Positions 30,253-39,106 of a DNA stretch of 49,622 nucleotides are shown here, in pieces. Source of the stretch: Oxalobacteraceae bacterium (lineage in GTDB: Bacteria > Pseudomonadota > Gammaproteobacteria > Burkholderiales > Burkholderiaceae_D). Position 1 is the stretch's first letter. Each line of letters starts with the position of its first letter. The notes below the pieces were generated by a model. It did not search any database and had not been told where the DNA came from. It was given only the letters and a program-made list of their open reading frames with translations. Both the position numbers and the translations under genes were made by a program. The DNA is taken from contig CANHZI010000009.1 in NCBI GenBank assembly GCA_947464955.1, forward strand, positions 1-49,622. The letters are read 5' to 3'.

Positions 30253-30635
30253 CACACTCGCTCCTTGATTGCGCACTGTAATTCACGATACAGCATCGAA
30301 GATGAAGTTGACATCATCGGCAATTGATTTTCCTGCGGCAGTTCAAGATTTGGCGGCACGTAAGCTTGCGGCTCAACCTGAGTTGCACGGTAAGTCAGGC
30401 TTTGAGCCCAACGCTTCATGCTTGGTGTGCTGCTTAAAATTCTTTTGATATAGGTAACTAAAGTTGGTCTATGCAAGACAAATGAAATGAGTAGGCGTAA
30501 CCATACTTTGGGAGACAGCGGACGCAAGACGAAGCGTTTAACAAAAGCTGAAAGATGGCGTAAAGGCGCCGTAATTCGCCAAGAAATACTTCCATACACA
30601 GCATCCAACTCTGCACGTAATTGCTTTTCGTTCAT
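30252..30635 (-). CDS. Small protein with SWRITAPLR motif, possible fragment of a glycan enzyme
   Basis: 127 residues ending in TGA that overlaps the ATG of the two-module glycosyltransferase (TGATG). The N-terminal YGSISWRITAPLRHL is a segment commonly seen at the ends of coiled-coil regions in large glycosyltransferases and methyltransferases. Here it stands alone, followed by a basic amphipathic region and a Pro-rich tail. It may be a detached accessory segment or a remnant of a longer gene. Function unknown. Translational coupling to the next gene argues that it is expressed. Confidence 0.7.
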   Translation of the reverse strand: MNEKQLRAELDAVYGSISWRITAPLRHLSAFVKRFVLRPLSPKVWLRLLISFVLHRPTLVTYIKRILSSTPSMKRWAQSLTYRATQVEPQAYVPPNLELPQENQLPMMSTSSSMLYRELQCAIKERV

Positions 30636-30786
30636 ATTCCAAAGAGATTTTATGAGGTGCGCTAGTATAAACCATCCCTACCCTATTTCTTTCGCTCAGC
30701 TACCATGACTTTGTCTGAAAGTATCTGCTATTCTCTTGCTTCGAATTTGAAGAATTAAACAAACCACGACATTTCGACTACAAACA

Positions 30787-31563
30787 ATGACAATCAAAGT
30801 TATCTCAGCCAACCTCAATGGCATACGTTCTGCTGCAAAAAAAGGCTTTTTCGATTGGATGAAGAAGGAAGCCCCCGATTTCTTGTGCGTTCAAGAACTT
30901 AAAGCGCAAGAAGCTGATATGACTGAAGATTTCTTGCAGCCTCACGGTTACCATGGTCATTTCCATTACGCCGAGAAGAAGGGATATTCTGGAACTGGTG
31001 TCTACAGCAAGAAGAAACCAGATCAAGTGATTATTGGCTTCGGTAGCCAAGAGTTTGATGCAGAAGGTCGCTACGTACGCTGTGATTTTGGCAAGCTTTC
31101 GATTATTTCCGTGTATTGTCCGTCGGGATCGTCTTCACCTGAACGCCAAGAAGCAAAATTTCGCTTTATGGATGAATTTGGCCCTCATCTAGCTGAGTTG
31201 ATCGCACAAGGTCGAGAATTAGTCATCTGCGGGGACTGGAATATCGCGCACAAAGAGATCGATCTGAAGAATTGGAAGAGCAACCAAAAAAATTCCGGCT
31301 TCTTACCAGAAGAACGCGCTTGGATGAGCGCCTTGTTTGATGAGCATGGCTGGGTTGACGTGTATCGTCGCTTGCATCCTGAAACGACGGGCGAAGCCTA
31401 CACATGGTGGAGCAATCGTGGCCAGGCTTGGGCCAACAACGTCGGTTGGCGTATTGACTACCATGTGGCTACGCCTGGTATTGCTGAAAAGGCCCACACA
31501 GCGGCAATTTACAAAGAGGAGCGATTTAGCGATCATGCTCCTCTAACAATCATTTACAAATAG
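30787..31563 (+). CDS. xth: Exodeoxyribonuclease III (AP endonuclease)
   Basis: 258 residues, the full ExoIII/EEP-fold length. Motifs: ISANLNGIRSA at the N-terminus, VQELKAQ (metal-binding Glu), GDWNIAHKEID, WRIDYH and the C-terminal SDHAPL with catalytic Asp-His. Repairs abasic sites and 3' blocks in DNA. Divergent from the glycan locus. The 151-bp gap upstream shows no clear regulatory element. Confidence 0.95.
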   Translation: MTIKVISANLNGIRSAAKKGFFDWMKKEAPDFLCVQELKAQEADMTEDFLQPHGYHGHFHYAEKKGYSGTGVYSKKKPDQVIIGFGSQEFDAEGRYVRCDFGKLSIISVYCPSGSSSPERQEAKFRFMDEFGPHLAELIAQGRELVICGDWNIAHKEIDLKNWKSNQKNSGFLPEERAWMSALFDEHGWVDVYRRLHPETTGEAYTWWSNRGQAWANNVGWRIDYHVATPGIAEKAHTAAIYKEERFSDHAPLTIIYK

Positions 31564-31578
31564 AAATTCACCTCATTA

Positions 31579-31603
31579 GCGTTGATGACAAGCGCATCAA
31601 CGC
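31579..31603. terminator. Hairpin between convergent xth and M48 protease genes
   Basis: GCGTTGATG, 7-nt loop, CATCAACGC: a perfect 9-bp stem that covers the stop codon of the protease gene (31597-31599) and follows the xth stop at 31563. T-runs are lacking, so it is a possible bidirectional terminator only. Confidence 0.5.
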
Positions 31604-32484
31604 ACATCGGGAATGACTTTCACATTGGATTTATACGGTGGCAAACTGGCCAAATCGACATTTTTAGCCTTTGCATACAAAGGCAAAACCTCAGGAAAAT
31701 GTTTGCGAATCTCATTAATACGATCCGTGCCAGCAGGGTGGGTCGAAAGCCATTTCGGTGGCGAATTCTTATTCACATAGCCCATTTTTTGCCATAGAGC
31801 CACACCAGCACGCGGATCATATCCCGCGCGCGCTGCGATGTCCAAGCCAACTACGTCAGCCTCACTTTCATCATCGCGGGAAAATTTCAGCATGGCGAGA
31901 TTCGCACCAGCACTGCCTGCTCCTGCGACCATGCGCCCGTCATAGCCTTTGTACTCAGCAAATAAAGCCGCACCTTTTACCAAGAGATTGGCTGCAATCG
32001 ATTTACCAGCACGCTCAGCACCATGTTCACGTAAAGCATGTGCAATCTCATGGCCCATCACAATCGCGACTTCATCATCGGTTAATTTCAAGGTATCCAG
32101 AATACCGGTATAGAACGCGATTTTACCGCCGGGCATACAGTAGGCATTGATCTGACTAGAACCGAGCAAATTGACTTCCCACTTCCAATCTTTTGCACGA
32201 TCATTCCATGGCAACGCATAAGGAATGATCTTTTTGGCGATCGCGCGAAGGCGTATCACTTGCGGATTATTATCAGGTGCCAAGGCTTTTTTCGATTGCG
32301 CATCTTGCATCGTTTGGAGGTATTGCTGTGCAGCTTGCCCTTCAAGTGCGCCAGTCGGCACCAGCTTACGCAATACCGACATCTTGCCGACTTTGACGCC
32401 CTCTTGTGGCACATCCTCTTGAGCGATTGCTGGGCTCATACTGAGCATGGACAACACCAAGCTGACAACTATGCGATTCTTCAT
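31597..32484 (-). CDS. Periplasmic M48-family zinc metalloprotease
   Basis: 295 residues. Signal peptide cleaved near AIA-QE (about 22). The zinc site HEIAH (145-149) lies in MGHEIAHALREHG, and the third ligand is probably Glu208 in ESEAD. No TPR repeats follow, so it is shorter than BepA and closer to the LoiP/YggG type of envelope quality-control protease. Monocistronic by position; the adjacent metW ends 107 bp upstream. Confidence 0.92.
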   Translation of the reverse strand: MKNRIVVSLVLSMLSMSPAIAQEDVPQEGVKVGKMSVLRKLVPTGALEGQAAQQYLQTMQDAQSKKALAPDNNPQVIRLRAIAKKIIPYALPWNDRAKDWKWEVNLLGSSQINAYCMPGGKIAFYTGILDTLKLTDDEVAIVMGHEIAHALREHGAERAGKSIAANLLVKGAALFAEYKGYDGRMVAGAGSAGANLAMLKFSRDDESEADVVGLDIAARAGYDPRAGVALWQKMGYVNKNSPPKWLSTHPAGTDRINEIRKHFPEVLPLYAKAKNVDLASLPPYKSNVKVIPDVR

Positions 32485-32591
32485 CTTTGTACACCCATTC
32501 TATCCAAGCGACCTAAGGTCAAGTTCCTTAGTTTAATTCAAGTGAGGCAAGTCTGCATTCTCAATGATCTTAGCTTACGGCAAAATCTTAC

Positions 32592-33194
32592 TTAACGTTT
32601 TTTCAGACGGAACACCGCCAGACTTCCCCTGAGATTTGGCAACCAATTTATCTGCTTCCCTTCATGCAAGGCAACGCACTCCATTACGTTTAAGCCGACA
32701 TCATCAGCCAGATCGGCAAAGTCGTAAATGGTCGCGCAGCGAACGTTCGGGGTGTCATACCACTCATAAGGCAATGACTTAGAAACCGGCATTTTGCCGC
32801 GTAACAAAGCTGTGCGATGTGGCCAATATCCAAAATTCGGGAAGGAAACGATAGCCTCATTGCCCACACGAGCGATATCACGCAATAGAGGTTCGACATG
32901 CTTCATCATCTGCAACGACGATAGACATAAAACTGTGTCGAAAGCTTTTTCCGCAAACAGATGCAAACCATCTTCCATATCTTGCTGAATGACGTTGATG
33001 CCGCGCGCGGTACAAGCGAGAACCTTGTCATCGGCGATCTCGATGCCGTATCCGCTACAACCTTTATCGGTTTGCAGATAATCAAGCATAACTCCATCAC
33101 CACAGCCAACATCAAGCACATGAGAGCCATCTTTGACCCAGTCCGCGATGAAGGCCAAATCTGGACGTAATTGTTTCAATTCCTGTACGTTCAT
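32592..33194 (-). CDS. metW: MetW methionine biosynthesis protein
   Basis: 200 residues, class I methyltransferase fold: [15 protein letters not shown] (motif I) and [10 protein letters not shown]. It partners MetX in many proteobacteria and lies directly downstream with a 4-bp ATGA overlap (33191-33194). AGGAG upstream lies inside metX. The exact biochemical role of MetW is to support homoserine acylation; methyl transfer is not established. Confidence 0.95.
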   Translation of the reverse strand: MNVQELKQLRPDLAFIADWVKDGSHVLDVGCGDGVMLDYLQTDKGCSGYGIEIADDKVLACTARGINVIQQDMEDGLHLFAEKAFDTVLCLSSLQMMKHVEPLLRDIARVGNEAIVSFPNFGYWPHRTALLRGKMPVSKSLPYEWYDTPNVRCATIYDFADLADDVGLNVMECVALHEGKQINWLPNLRGSLAVFRLKKR

Positions 33195-34318
33195 ACCAGC
33201 TCCTGCGCGATACGGTTATAGTAAGCCGCGACAAAATTGAGATAGCGACTATCGTCTAAGAGAAAAGCATCATGTCCGTGTGGGGCGTCGATTTCAGCGT
33301 AGCTAACAGTACGTTTATTGTCGACCAAGGCTTTGACGATTTCGCGACTACGTTCTGGAGAGAATCGCCAATCGGTAGTAAATGATGCGAGCAAGAATTT
33401 AGCTTTGGTTCCTGCCAATGCCTTACTCAAATCACCATTAAACTCGCGAGCAGGATCGAAATAATCAAGCGCCTTGGTAATTAACAAGTAGGTGTTGGCA
33501 TCGAAATAATCGGAAAATTTGTCGCCCTGGTAGCGCAAATAAGATTCGATCTCAAACTCGACGCCATAGCCAAACTGATACTCACCCGTTTTCAACTCAC
33601 GCCCAAATTTCTCTGCCATGTCATCATTCGAGAGATAGGTAATATGACCTATCATACGAGCGACTTTCAAACCATTTCTTGGCACCACATTGTGAGCATA
33701 GAAATCGCCGCCATGAAAATCGGGGTCAGTCAAAATCGCCTGACGCGCTACATCGTTAAATGCGATATTTTGTGTCGAGAGTTTTGGAGTCGAAGCAATT
33801 ACCACGCAGTGACGTAGGCGATCTGGGAAAAGAATACTCCATGCAAGGGCTTGCATACCGCCGAGGGAACCACCCATCACTGCGGCAAATTGTTGAATGC
33901 CGAGTTGATCTGCCACGCGTGCTTGAGCACGCACCCAATCTTCTACCGTCACCACGGGAAAATCGGCGCCATAAGGTTTTCCGGTAGCGGGATTAGGGTG
34001 CATAGGCCCAGTCGAACCAAAGCAAGAGCCTAAATTATTAATACCGATCACGAAGAAACGATTGGTATCGACTGGCTTGCCAGGACCAACCATGTTATCC
34101 CACCAACCAATGTTCTTGGGCTGGTCTTCATAGTAACCAGCAACATGATGCGAGGCATTGAGTGCATGGCAAATCAATACCGCATTCGATTTATCGGCAT
34201 TCAAGGTGCCGTAGGTTTCTACCATCAGGCTATAGTCGCTAATAGTGGCGCCACTTTGCAGCTGCAAAGCTTCACTAAAACGATAAGCGGAAGGCTTAAC
34301 GATTCCAACAGATGACAT
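33191..34318 (-). CDS. metX: Homoserine O-acyltransferase
   Basis: 375 residues from the ATG at 34318, preceded by AAGGGAAG; an in-frame start at 34369 is rejected. Alpha/beta-hydrolase fold with the nucleophile motif GGSLGGMQA and the C-terminal GHDAFL containing the catalytic His. [11 protein letters not shown] and [12 protein letters not shown] are typical of MetX. It acylates homoserine for methionine synthesis. In proteobacteria with MetW the acyl donor can be succinyl-CoA rather than acetyl-CoA; the sequence alone does not decide here. Confidence 0.95.
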   Translation of the reverse strand: MSSVGIVKPSAYRFSEALQLQSGATISDYSLMVETYGTLNADKSNAVLICHALNASHHVAGYYEDQPKNIGWWDNMVGPGKPVDTNRFFVIGINNLGSCFGSTGPMHPNPATGKPYGADFPVVTVEDWVRAQARVADQLGIQQFAAVMGGSLGGMQALAWSILFPDRLRHCVVIASTPKLSTQNIAFNDVARQAILTDPDFHGGDFYAHNVVPRNGLKVARMIGHITYLSNDDMAEKFGRELKTGEYQFGYGVEFEIESYLRYQGDKFSDYFDANTYLLITKALDYFDPAREFNGDLSKALAGTKAKFLLASFTTDWRFSPERSREIVKALVDNKRTVSYAEIDAPHGHDAFLLDDSRYLNFVAAYYNRIAQELV

Positions 34319-34606
34319 AGTTCTTCCCTTAAGAGGCAAACCAGAAGTTCGCCAACAATCACAATACACTTAGGGGCTAAAAGGTGGGCTGAATGGAGGA
34401 GGATACTGCGGCATTCGAGCTCGCTTTAGCCGTATTTATTTATTTGGATGTGTAAAACTACACTTCCAAACTGCGCCCGCAAGCTGATCTCAAATCGGCG
34501 CAATGTGCGAAGGATAACCAAGTCTGCTCTCAACGTCAAATTTGGTCAGCCATTTTCATTTATCAATAGACAATAAACATCAGAACTTGAACCATTCTGA
34601 ACTGAT
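34319..34606 (-). other. metX upstream region with a stem-loop at 34443-34470
   Basis: 288 bp without a gene. A hairpin TTTGGA-T-GTGTA / TACAC-T-TCCAAA with loop AAAC and one T:T mismatch lies about 125 bp before metX. It could terminate the preceding DUF5916 transcript or belong to the metX leader. I do not recognise a SAM riboswitch in it. Confidence 0.4.
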
Positions 34607-36829
34607 TTAAATTTGCCAGGATAGTTTCGCAAATATTTCACTTTGTTTGCGTTTTGGCACGAATCCTGGCGTTTCAGATTTGGTCATCGTCCAACCTAGA
34701 TAACTAGCACTCCCCAAACCCACTCTGCGGGTGAAAACCAGAGAATTCACAGTACGGCTGCTTTCTGGAGCGACAGTCGTCATGTACAACTCTGGATTAC
34801 GACTGGTTCGAGCATCTTGCACAATAATTCGCAAACTATCTTTACCTGAAAAATGGACAACGCTGTTAATCTGTAATGCGGTTTCCGTGTAAGCACGTTC
34901 CCCCGAATGTAATTCATCACGACTATTGATCCAACTTGTCGCATAACTCGAATCGAATTCAACTCTATCCAATGGACGCAGCTTCGCACTCAGCGTTGCC
35001 GATCCTCCTCTCCCTAAACGATTGGCAAGAATATCGACCACGTCGCCGAGCGTAAAATCCCCATTCACTCGCGCAATCTGTTTACCAGGACTCACCGCAA
35101 AGCCGGTCGAGATTCGATTTAAGCTGTATAGCTCCCCATCAGCCTTCACTCGACTTTGAATTGCAGGATTGATATTGAAATAAATCGAGCTATCGTAAGG
35201 CCCTGCCACACTCACACCCGGGGAGAAGCTTTTGGACATCACATTGCCATCTGCATCAAGTTTGTACTCCGTTGAGACATAGGTGTTGAGCTCATTCCAC
35301 ATGCCTATCCGTCCCCATTTTTTTGTTAGGTCGTTATTCACACTTTGGAACCCAACTTGGGAGAAAAATCCATTGTCATCACGAAATTCTTTACTTAAGT
35401 CACGCACGCTGAGACCAATGCCCCATGCATCGTTACCTTTGGACCAACCAGCGTAAAACGCATGCCCAGTCGTAATTGCACCTTTTCTCAGATTACCCTG
35501 ACTATCAGGCTGAGCCGTCGTATTACTCAATAACAGCTGCAGCCGCAATGCTTGATTGCGATCCCATTGCCAAGCCAGATCTGGGCCAAGCACGCGATTG
35601 TAGGCAGCAATGCCCTGATATTCTCGATCTGTAGCGGTCATACCGAGCGACAATGTGCCAAACCGAAAGTTGACCCGCAGGTCATTCGCCAAGGAAGCCA
35701 TCGTCGCGTTCGCTGAAGACGTGTAATAGGTATGAGGAATCATCACGGAGCCACCTACGGCATCTTTTGCCATGATCCAACTCACATCTTTGTCTGCGTC
35801 TCTTCTCGTGTAGCGAATACCGACATCCGGGTTGGCGATACTACGCGTACTGATGACGTTAAATGGCGTGCGTAAAATATCAGCGCCTTCCAAGAAAAAA
35901 GGGCGCTTCTCTTGCACAAACAAACTAAAGCGCGTGTTTCCTGATAGTTGCGGGGAATCAAGTTCAATTTGTGAAAAATCTGGATTAAGGGTCAAATCAA
36001 TGGTCGTGGCGGAGTCGGGACGAACCTTCAGGTCTAAACTGAATTGCTTAGCCTGTGTCTTAACACGAGGCGATCCAGCAATGGAATCGGTAGCACTACG
36101 GCCGACTATTTGCGGCGTCAAATTCCAACTTAAGCCCGAGGGCAAATCCTGCAAGCCGTCAATTGTGTCGGAATAACAAAGATTGCAATTGGTCGCACGC
36201 GTGACCTGACCACTATACATACGATACCGCTGATCACGCGTCATATTGCGTAGAACAAGTAAGCTCCAAGGGGTAGTTGAATTCTTATCATACGCAATAG
36301 ATGAGAATGGAATCCGATACTCGGCACTCCAGCCTCCCTCGAAGCGGGAAGTTACAACTTCGAAATCAAAATCGGGAGACGAATCCTCGCCGGCAGAATC
36401 ACTGTAGATGCCGTCCATCACCGTGCCTCTCGCATTGACGAAAAAGATCTGTGCCGATTTGTGCGCACTACTCGGGTCTAGGTAGAGCGCAAAAAAGTCC
36501 TGATCAATCGTGATCCGATCGCGGCGAGAAAACGAATCGCGAATACTATTGGGATCGGAATCAAAAGCTTTGACACCGACATACAAATTGTTTGCATCAA
36601 ACAACACCCGCACTTCCGTCTTCAAGTGAGCCCTGCGCTTGTCAAAAGGTTGGGTCTGGTAAAAAGCATCATGCGGAGCAGCGAGTTGCCATGCACTTTC
36701 ATCCAATTTACCGTCGATGGTAATTCTCTCGTTCCGACTATCGACCCTTTTCGCCTGAAATCCTGCATGGGCAAAACCACTGAGCAAACAAAAAGACAAA
36801 AGGGAAATAAGAGAAACAAGAGCTTTCAT
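34607..36829 (-). CDS. CBM9-like / DUF5916 outer-membrane protein
   Basis: 740 residues. A signal peptide (about 1-22, ending AHA-GF) is followed by a CBM9-like carbohydrate-binding fold (about 25-220; ITIDGKLDESAW, YVGVKAFDSDP, WSAEYRIPFSSI). The rest is a large beta-rich region with alternating strands and terminal LSWQI, consistent with an outer-membrane barrel of the DUF5916 type. RPFFLEGADILRT is a hallmark of this family. Substrate unknown; a role in handling carbohydrate or other ligands at the outer membrane is a guess. Monocistronic between metX and the porin terminator. Confidence 0.88.
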   Translation of the reverse strand: MKALVSLISLLSFCLLSGFAHAGFQAKRVDSRNERITIDGKLDESAWQLAAPHDAFYQTQPFDKRRAHLKTEVRVLFDANNLYVGVKAFDSDPNSIRDSFSRRDRITIDQDFFALYLDPSSAHKSAQIFFVNARGTVMDGIYSDSAGEDSSPDFDFEVVTSRFEGGWSAEYRIPFSSIAYDKNSTTPWSLLVLRNMTRDQRYRMYSGQVTRATNCNLCYSDTIDGLQDLPSGLSWNLTPQIVGRSATDSIAGSPRVKTQAKQFSLDLKVRPDSATTIDLTLNPDFSQIELDSPQLSGNTRFSLFVQEKRPFFLEGADILRTPFNVISTRSIANPDVGIRYTRRDADKDVSWIMAKDAVGGSVMIPHTYYTSSANATMASLANDLRVNFRFGTLSLGMTATDREYQGIAAYNRVLGPDLAWQWDRNQALRLQLLLSNTTAQPDSQGNLRKGAITTGHAFYAGWSKGNDAWGIGLSVRDLSKEFRDDNGFFSQVGFQSVNNDLTKKWGRIGMWNELNTYVSTEYKLDADGNVMSKSFSPGVSVAGPYDSSIYFNINPAIQSRVKADGELYSLNRISTGFAVSPGKQIARVNGDFTLGDVVDILANRLGRGGSATLSAKLRPLDRVEFDSSYATSWINSRDELHSGERAYTETALQINSVVHFSGKDSLRIIVQDARTSRNPELYMTTVAPESSRTVNSLVFTRRVGLGSASYLGWTMTKSETPGFVPKRKQSEIFAKLSWQI

Positions 36830-36963
36830 ATGGTTCTAAATTAAGGGAGCAAAACGGGGCTCTCGACCAAGTCTGATCAAGAAAAAGGATCATGCAAATG
36901 AAGCAGACTAGCATTCATTCAGCTGAGGATGCCGAATAGATCAGCAATACAGAATAAAAGTTC

Positions 36964-36993
36964 AAAAAAAAACTGCCCGAAGGCAGTTTTTTT
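36964..36993 (-). terminator. Intrinsic terminator of the porin gene
   Basis: Hairpin AACTGCC, loop CGAA, GGCAGTT flanked by long A and T runs, 27 bp after the porin stop codon. On the minus strand the stem is followed by a run of T residues. Confidence 0.9.
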
Positions 36994-37019
36994 CTTCTAA
37001 AGGTCGTTTTATTGACGAA

Positions 37020-38084
37020 TTAGAATGCGTGGTTAATACCAACGATAGTGCGAGTCGCTGTCTTGTTACCAGCAGACATGAACAAACCTAAGTCTGTATC
37101 TTTAGCAGCTGTTGTACCAGCTTTAACATAAGAGAAGGAAGAGTAAGCACTTGTACGCTTGCTGAAAGAGTATTTCACCAATGCTTGGAATGTGTCTGCT
37201 TTACCTTCTACATCGCCAGAACGACGGTTAGCGTAGTATGCGCCAGTGAATGTTGTTGCTGGGCTTACTTTGTAGTCGAAACCAGCGCCGAAGATAGAGA
37301 TGTTACGTGTAGTAGCATTTACTTCGTTTTCAGCGTAGGAAACTTTGAATGTCAAATCTGGAGTAACAACAAATTTTGCACCGCCAGTGTATGAACGCAA
37401 TGTTGCCGCACCAGTTGCATCACGCAATTGGTTGTAAGAGAACACTACAGTAATATCAGACGCTGCATAAGTTGCAGAAGCACCCATGTAGGAACCAGCT
37501 TGTGCATTGCCAGTTTTTTCGCCGAAACCGTACATACCGGAGAATACGATACCACCGAGCACTGCTGGTGCAGTGTACTTAACAGCATTGTTTTCACGTG
37601 CTGCAGAAGAAACGCCATTGCTAGAGCCGTAAGCTGTGTACAAACCAGCATTGTTCATAGAACCCAAGTTAACGTTCGCATTTGTACCTGGATTCGCGAA
37701 GCTCAATGGATCAACCATAGACAATGTGTCGTATGCCAAGTTTGTTTGACGACCAGCTGTTGCTTTACCGAATGCACCTTCAACGCCTACGTATGCGATA
37801 CGGTCGAACAAGTTACCAGCTACGCCTGTGTCAACAGCCAAAGAGCTTTCCAAGTTGAAAATTGCTTTGTTGCCGCCGCCCAAATCTTCAGAGCCTTTGA
37901 AGCCCCAACGAGAAGAGCTCAAGCCATTTGTTTCCATGGAAACTTTTTTGTTTCCTGTTGTGCTTTGGCTAGTCATGTAGGAAGCGGATGTGTCGATTAC
38001 GCCATACAACACAACAGAAGATTGTGCAGACGCTGCAGATGCAAATGCGCTCAATACGGCAAAAGCGATAAGTGATTTTTTCAT
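37020..38084 (-). CDS. General outer-membrane porin (Burkholderiales type)
   Basis: 354 residues from the ATG at 38084, chosen for GGAGAG upstream and the normal signal peptide MKKSLIAFAVLSAFASAASA; the start at 38099 would add five. The mature start SSVVLYGVIDTSASY and the end VVGINHAF-like (IVGINHAF) with terminal Phe are typical of trimeric 16-stranded Gram-negative porins. SRWGFKGSEDLGGG and FNLESSL are conserved. Codon use is strongly biased, which suggests an abundant protein. It has its own terminator at 36964-36993. Confidence 0.96.
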   Translation of the reverse strand: MKKSLIAFAVLSAFASAASAQSSVVLYGVIDTSASYMTSQSTTGNKKVSMETNGLSSSRWGFKGSEDLGGGNKAIFNLESSLAVDTGVAGNLFDRIAYVGVEGAFGKATAGRQTNLAYDTLSMVDPLSFANPGTNANVNLGSMNNAGLYTAYGSSNGVSSAARENNAVKYTAPAVLGGIVFSGMYGFGEKTGNAQAGSYMGASATYAASDITVVFSYNQLRDATGAATLRSYTGGAKFVVTPDLTFKVSYAENEVNATTRNISIFGAGFDYKVSPATTFTGAYYANRRSGDVEGKADTFQALVKYSFSKRTSAYSSFSYVKAGTTAAKDTDLGLFMSAGNKTATRTIVGINHAF

Positions 38085-38428
38085 TGAAAAGCTCTCCAAA
38101 GGTTAAAAAATTTCTTGAATGATTTTATTACTGTATAAATATCAACTCAAAATGGTGTCTCAAGTTCCTGCCAAAAACAAACCGATGGCAGCTTTTTGCG
38201 TAGTATACTAAGTGGCATTGGAACAAATTGCACCCTTTTGGGCAAAGGGATTCACGGTTTTTGTGCGACTATCTGTTGATTATGTGGCATCGCAACAACA
38301 AAGACCTAGATTGGCACACAAAAATGTGAATTATAGCAACCTTTCTGAAAATAAGGAAATTGCGTTCCCTCAAGTCTGACCGCTTATATTGGGCTTACAA
38401 TAAGCTTTTCAAGCCTTTTCGCCATTTT
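38085..38428. promoter_or_regulatory. Intergenic region between porin gene and coq7
   Basis: 344 bp with no supported gene. On the minus strand TTGAGA (38158-38163) and AT-rich hexamers near 38132-38140 could form the porin promoter; on the plus strand TATACT at 38204-38209 could be a -10 for coq7. A lone TGTGA half-site near 38325 lacks a matching partner. Confidence 0.35.
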
Positions 38429-39061
38429 ATGAGTATTCCAAGTATCGATAAACTGATCGGCAATTTTGACCGAGGCTTACGCGTGGTGAGTGGCCATGCT
38501 CGGGCTTCGCGCCCCAACCCTGCTGCGTCGATCGTTGAAGCTAGTCTCTCAGAGGCGGAGCAGAAGCATGCTGCGGGCTTAATGCGAGTCAACCATGTCG
38601 GCGAAATTTGCGCTCAAGCACTCTACGATTCTCAATCCGTTTTTTCTCGAGATCAAAAAGTCCGCGCGCAATTCAAGCATTCTGGCATTGAAGAAGAAGA
38701 CCACTTAGCGTGGACAGCTGAGCGCCTACAACAACTCAATTCACACACTAGCCTGCTCAATCCTCTTTGGTACGTAGGAGCCTACGCTTGCGGACTAGCA
38801 GCAGGCGCCTGTGGTGATGCCATTAGCCTTGGCTTCGTCGTGGAAACAGAGAAGCAAGTTGAGGCGCATCTTGAGAGTCATTTGGAAAAACTCCCCGTTC
38901 AAGATGCCAAATCAAAGGCGATCGTTGACCAAATGCGTATCGATGAGATCAATCACGGCGATGCTGCCAATAAGCTAGGAGCGCAAGAATTACCTACTCC
39001 TGTTAAATTCATCATGAAAGCCATGGCAAAAGTGATGACGAGCACCGCTTATCACATTTAA
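38429..39061 (+). CDS. coq7: 2-polyprenyl-3-methyl-6-methoxy-1,4-benzoquinone monooxygenase
   Basis: 210 residues from the ATG at 38429 (MSIPSIDKLIGNFD); an extension to TTG at 38360 is possible but less typical. Di-iron carboxylate protein: ligands in MRVNHVGEICAQ, EEEDHLAW, VETEKQVEAHL and IDEINHGD. Hydroxylates the last ring position in ubiquinone synthesis, as a membrane-associated enzyme. No other ubiquinone genes are adjacent. Confidence 0.95.
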   Translation: MSIPSIDKLIGNFDRGLRVVSGHARASRPNPAASIVEASLSEAEQKHAAGLMRVNHVGEICAQALYDSQSVFSRDQKVRAQFKHSGIEEEDHLAWTAERLQQLNSHTSLLNPLWYVGAYACGLAAGACGDAISLGFVVETEKQVEAHLESHLEKLPVQDAKSKAIVDQMRIDEINHGDAANKLGAQELPTPVKFIMKAMAKVMTSTAYHI

Positions 39062-39067
39062 ACATTC

Positions 39068-39098
39068 AAGCTGCCAGAATAAGATCCTCTGGCAGCTT
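39068..39098. terminator. Bidirectional hairpin between coq7 and the uvrD-type helicase gene
   Basis: AAGCTGCCAGA, 9-nt loop, TCTGGCAGCTT: a perfect 11-bp stem in the 45-bp gap between convergent genes. T-runs are short, but position and strength support termination. Confidence 0.7.
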
Positions 39099-39106
39099 GC
39101 TTAACA

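Noticed and set aside
37428-38075. 215-codon plus-strand frame opposite the porin
   Set aside because: Antisense to a clear porin with strong codon bias; Cys-rich, no homology-like motif.
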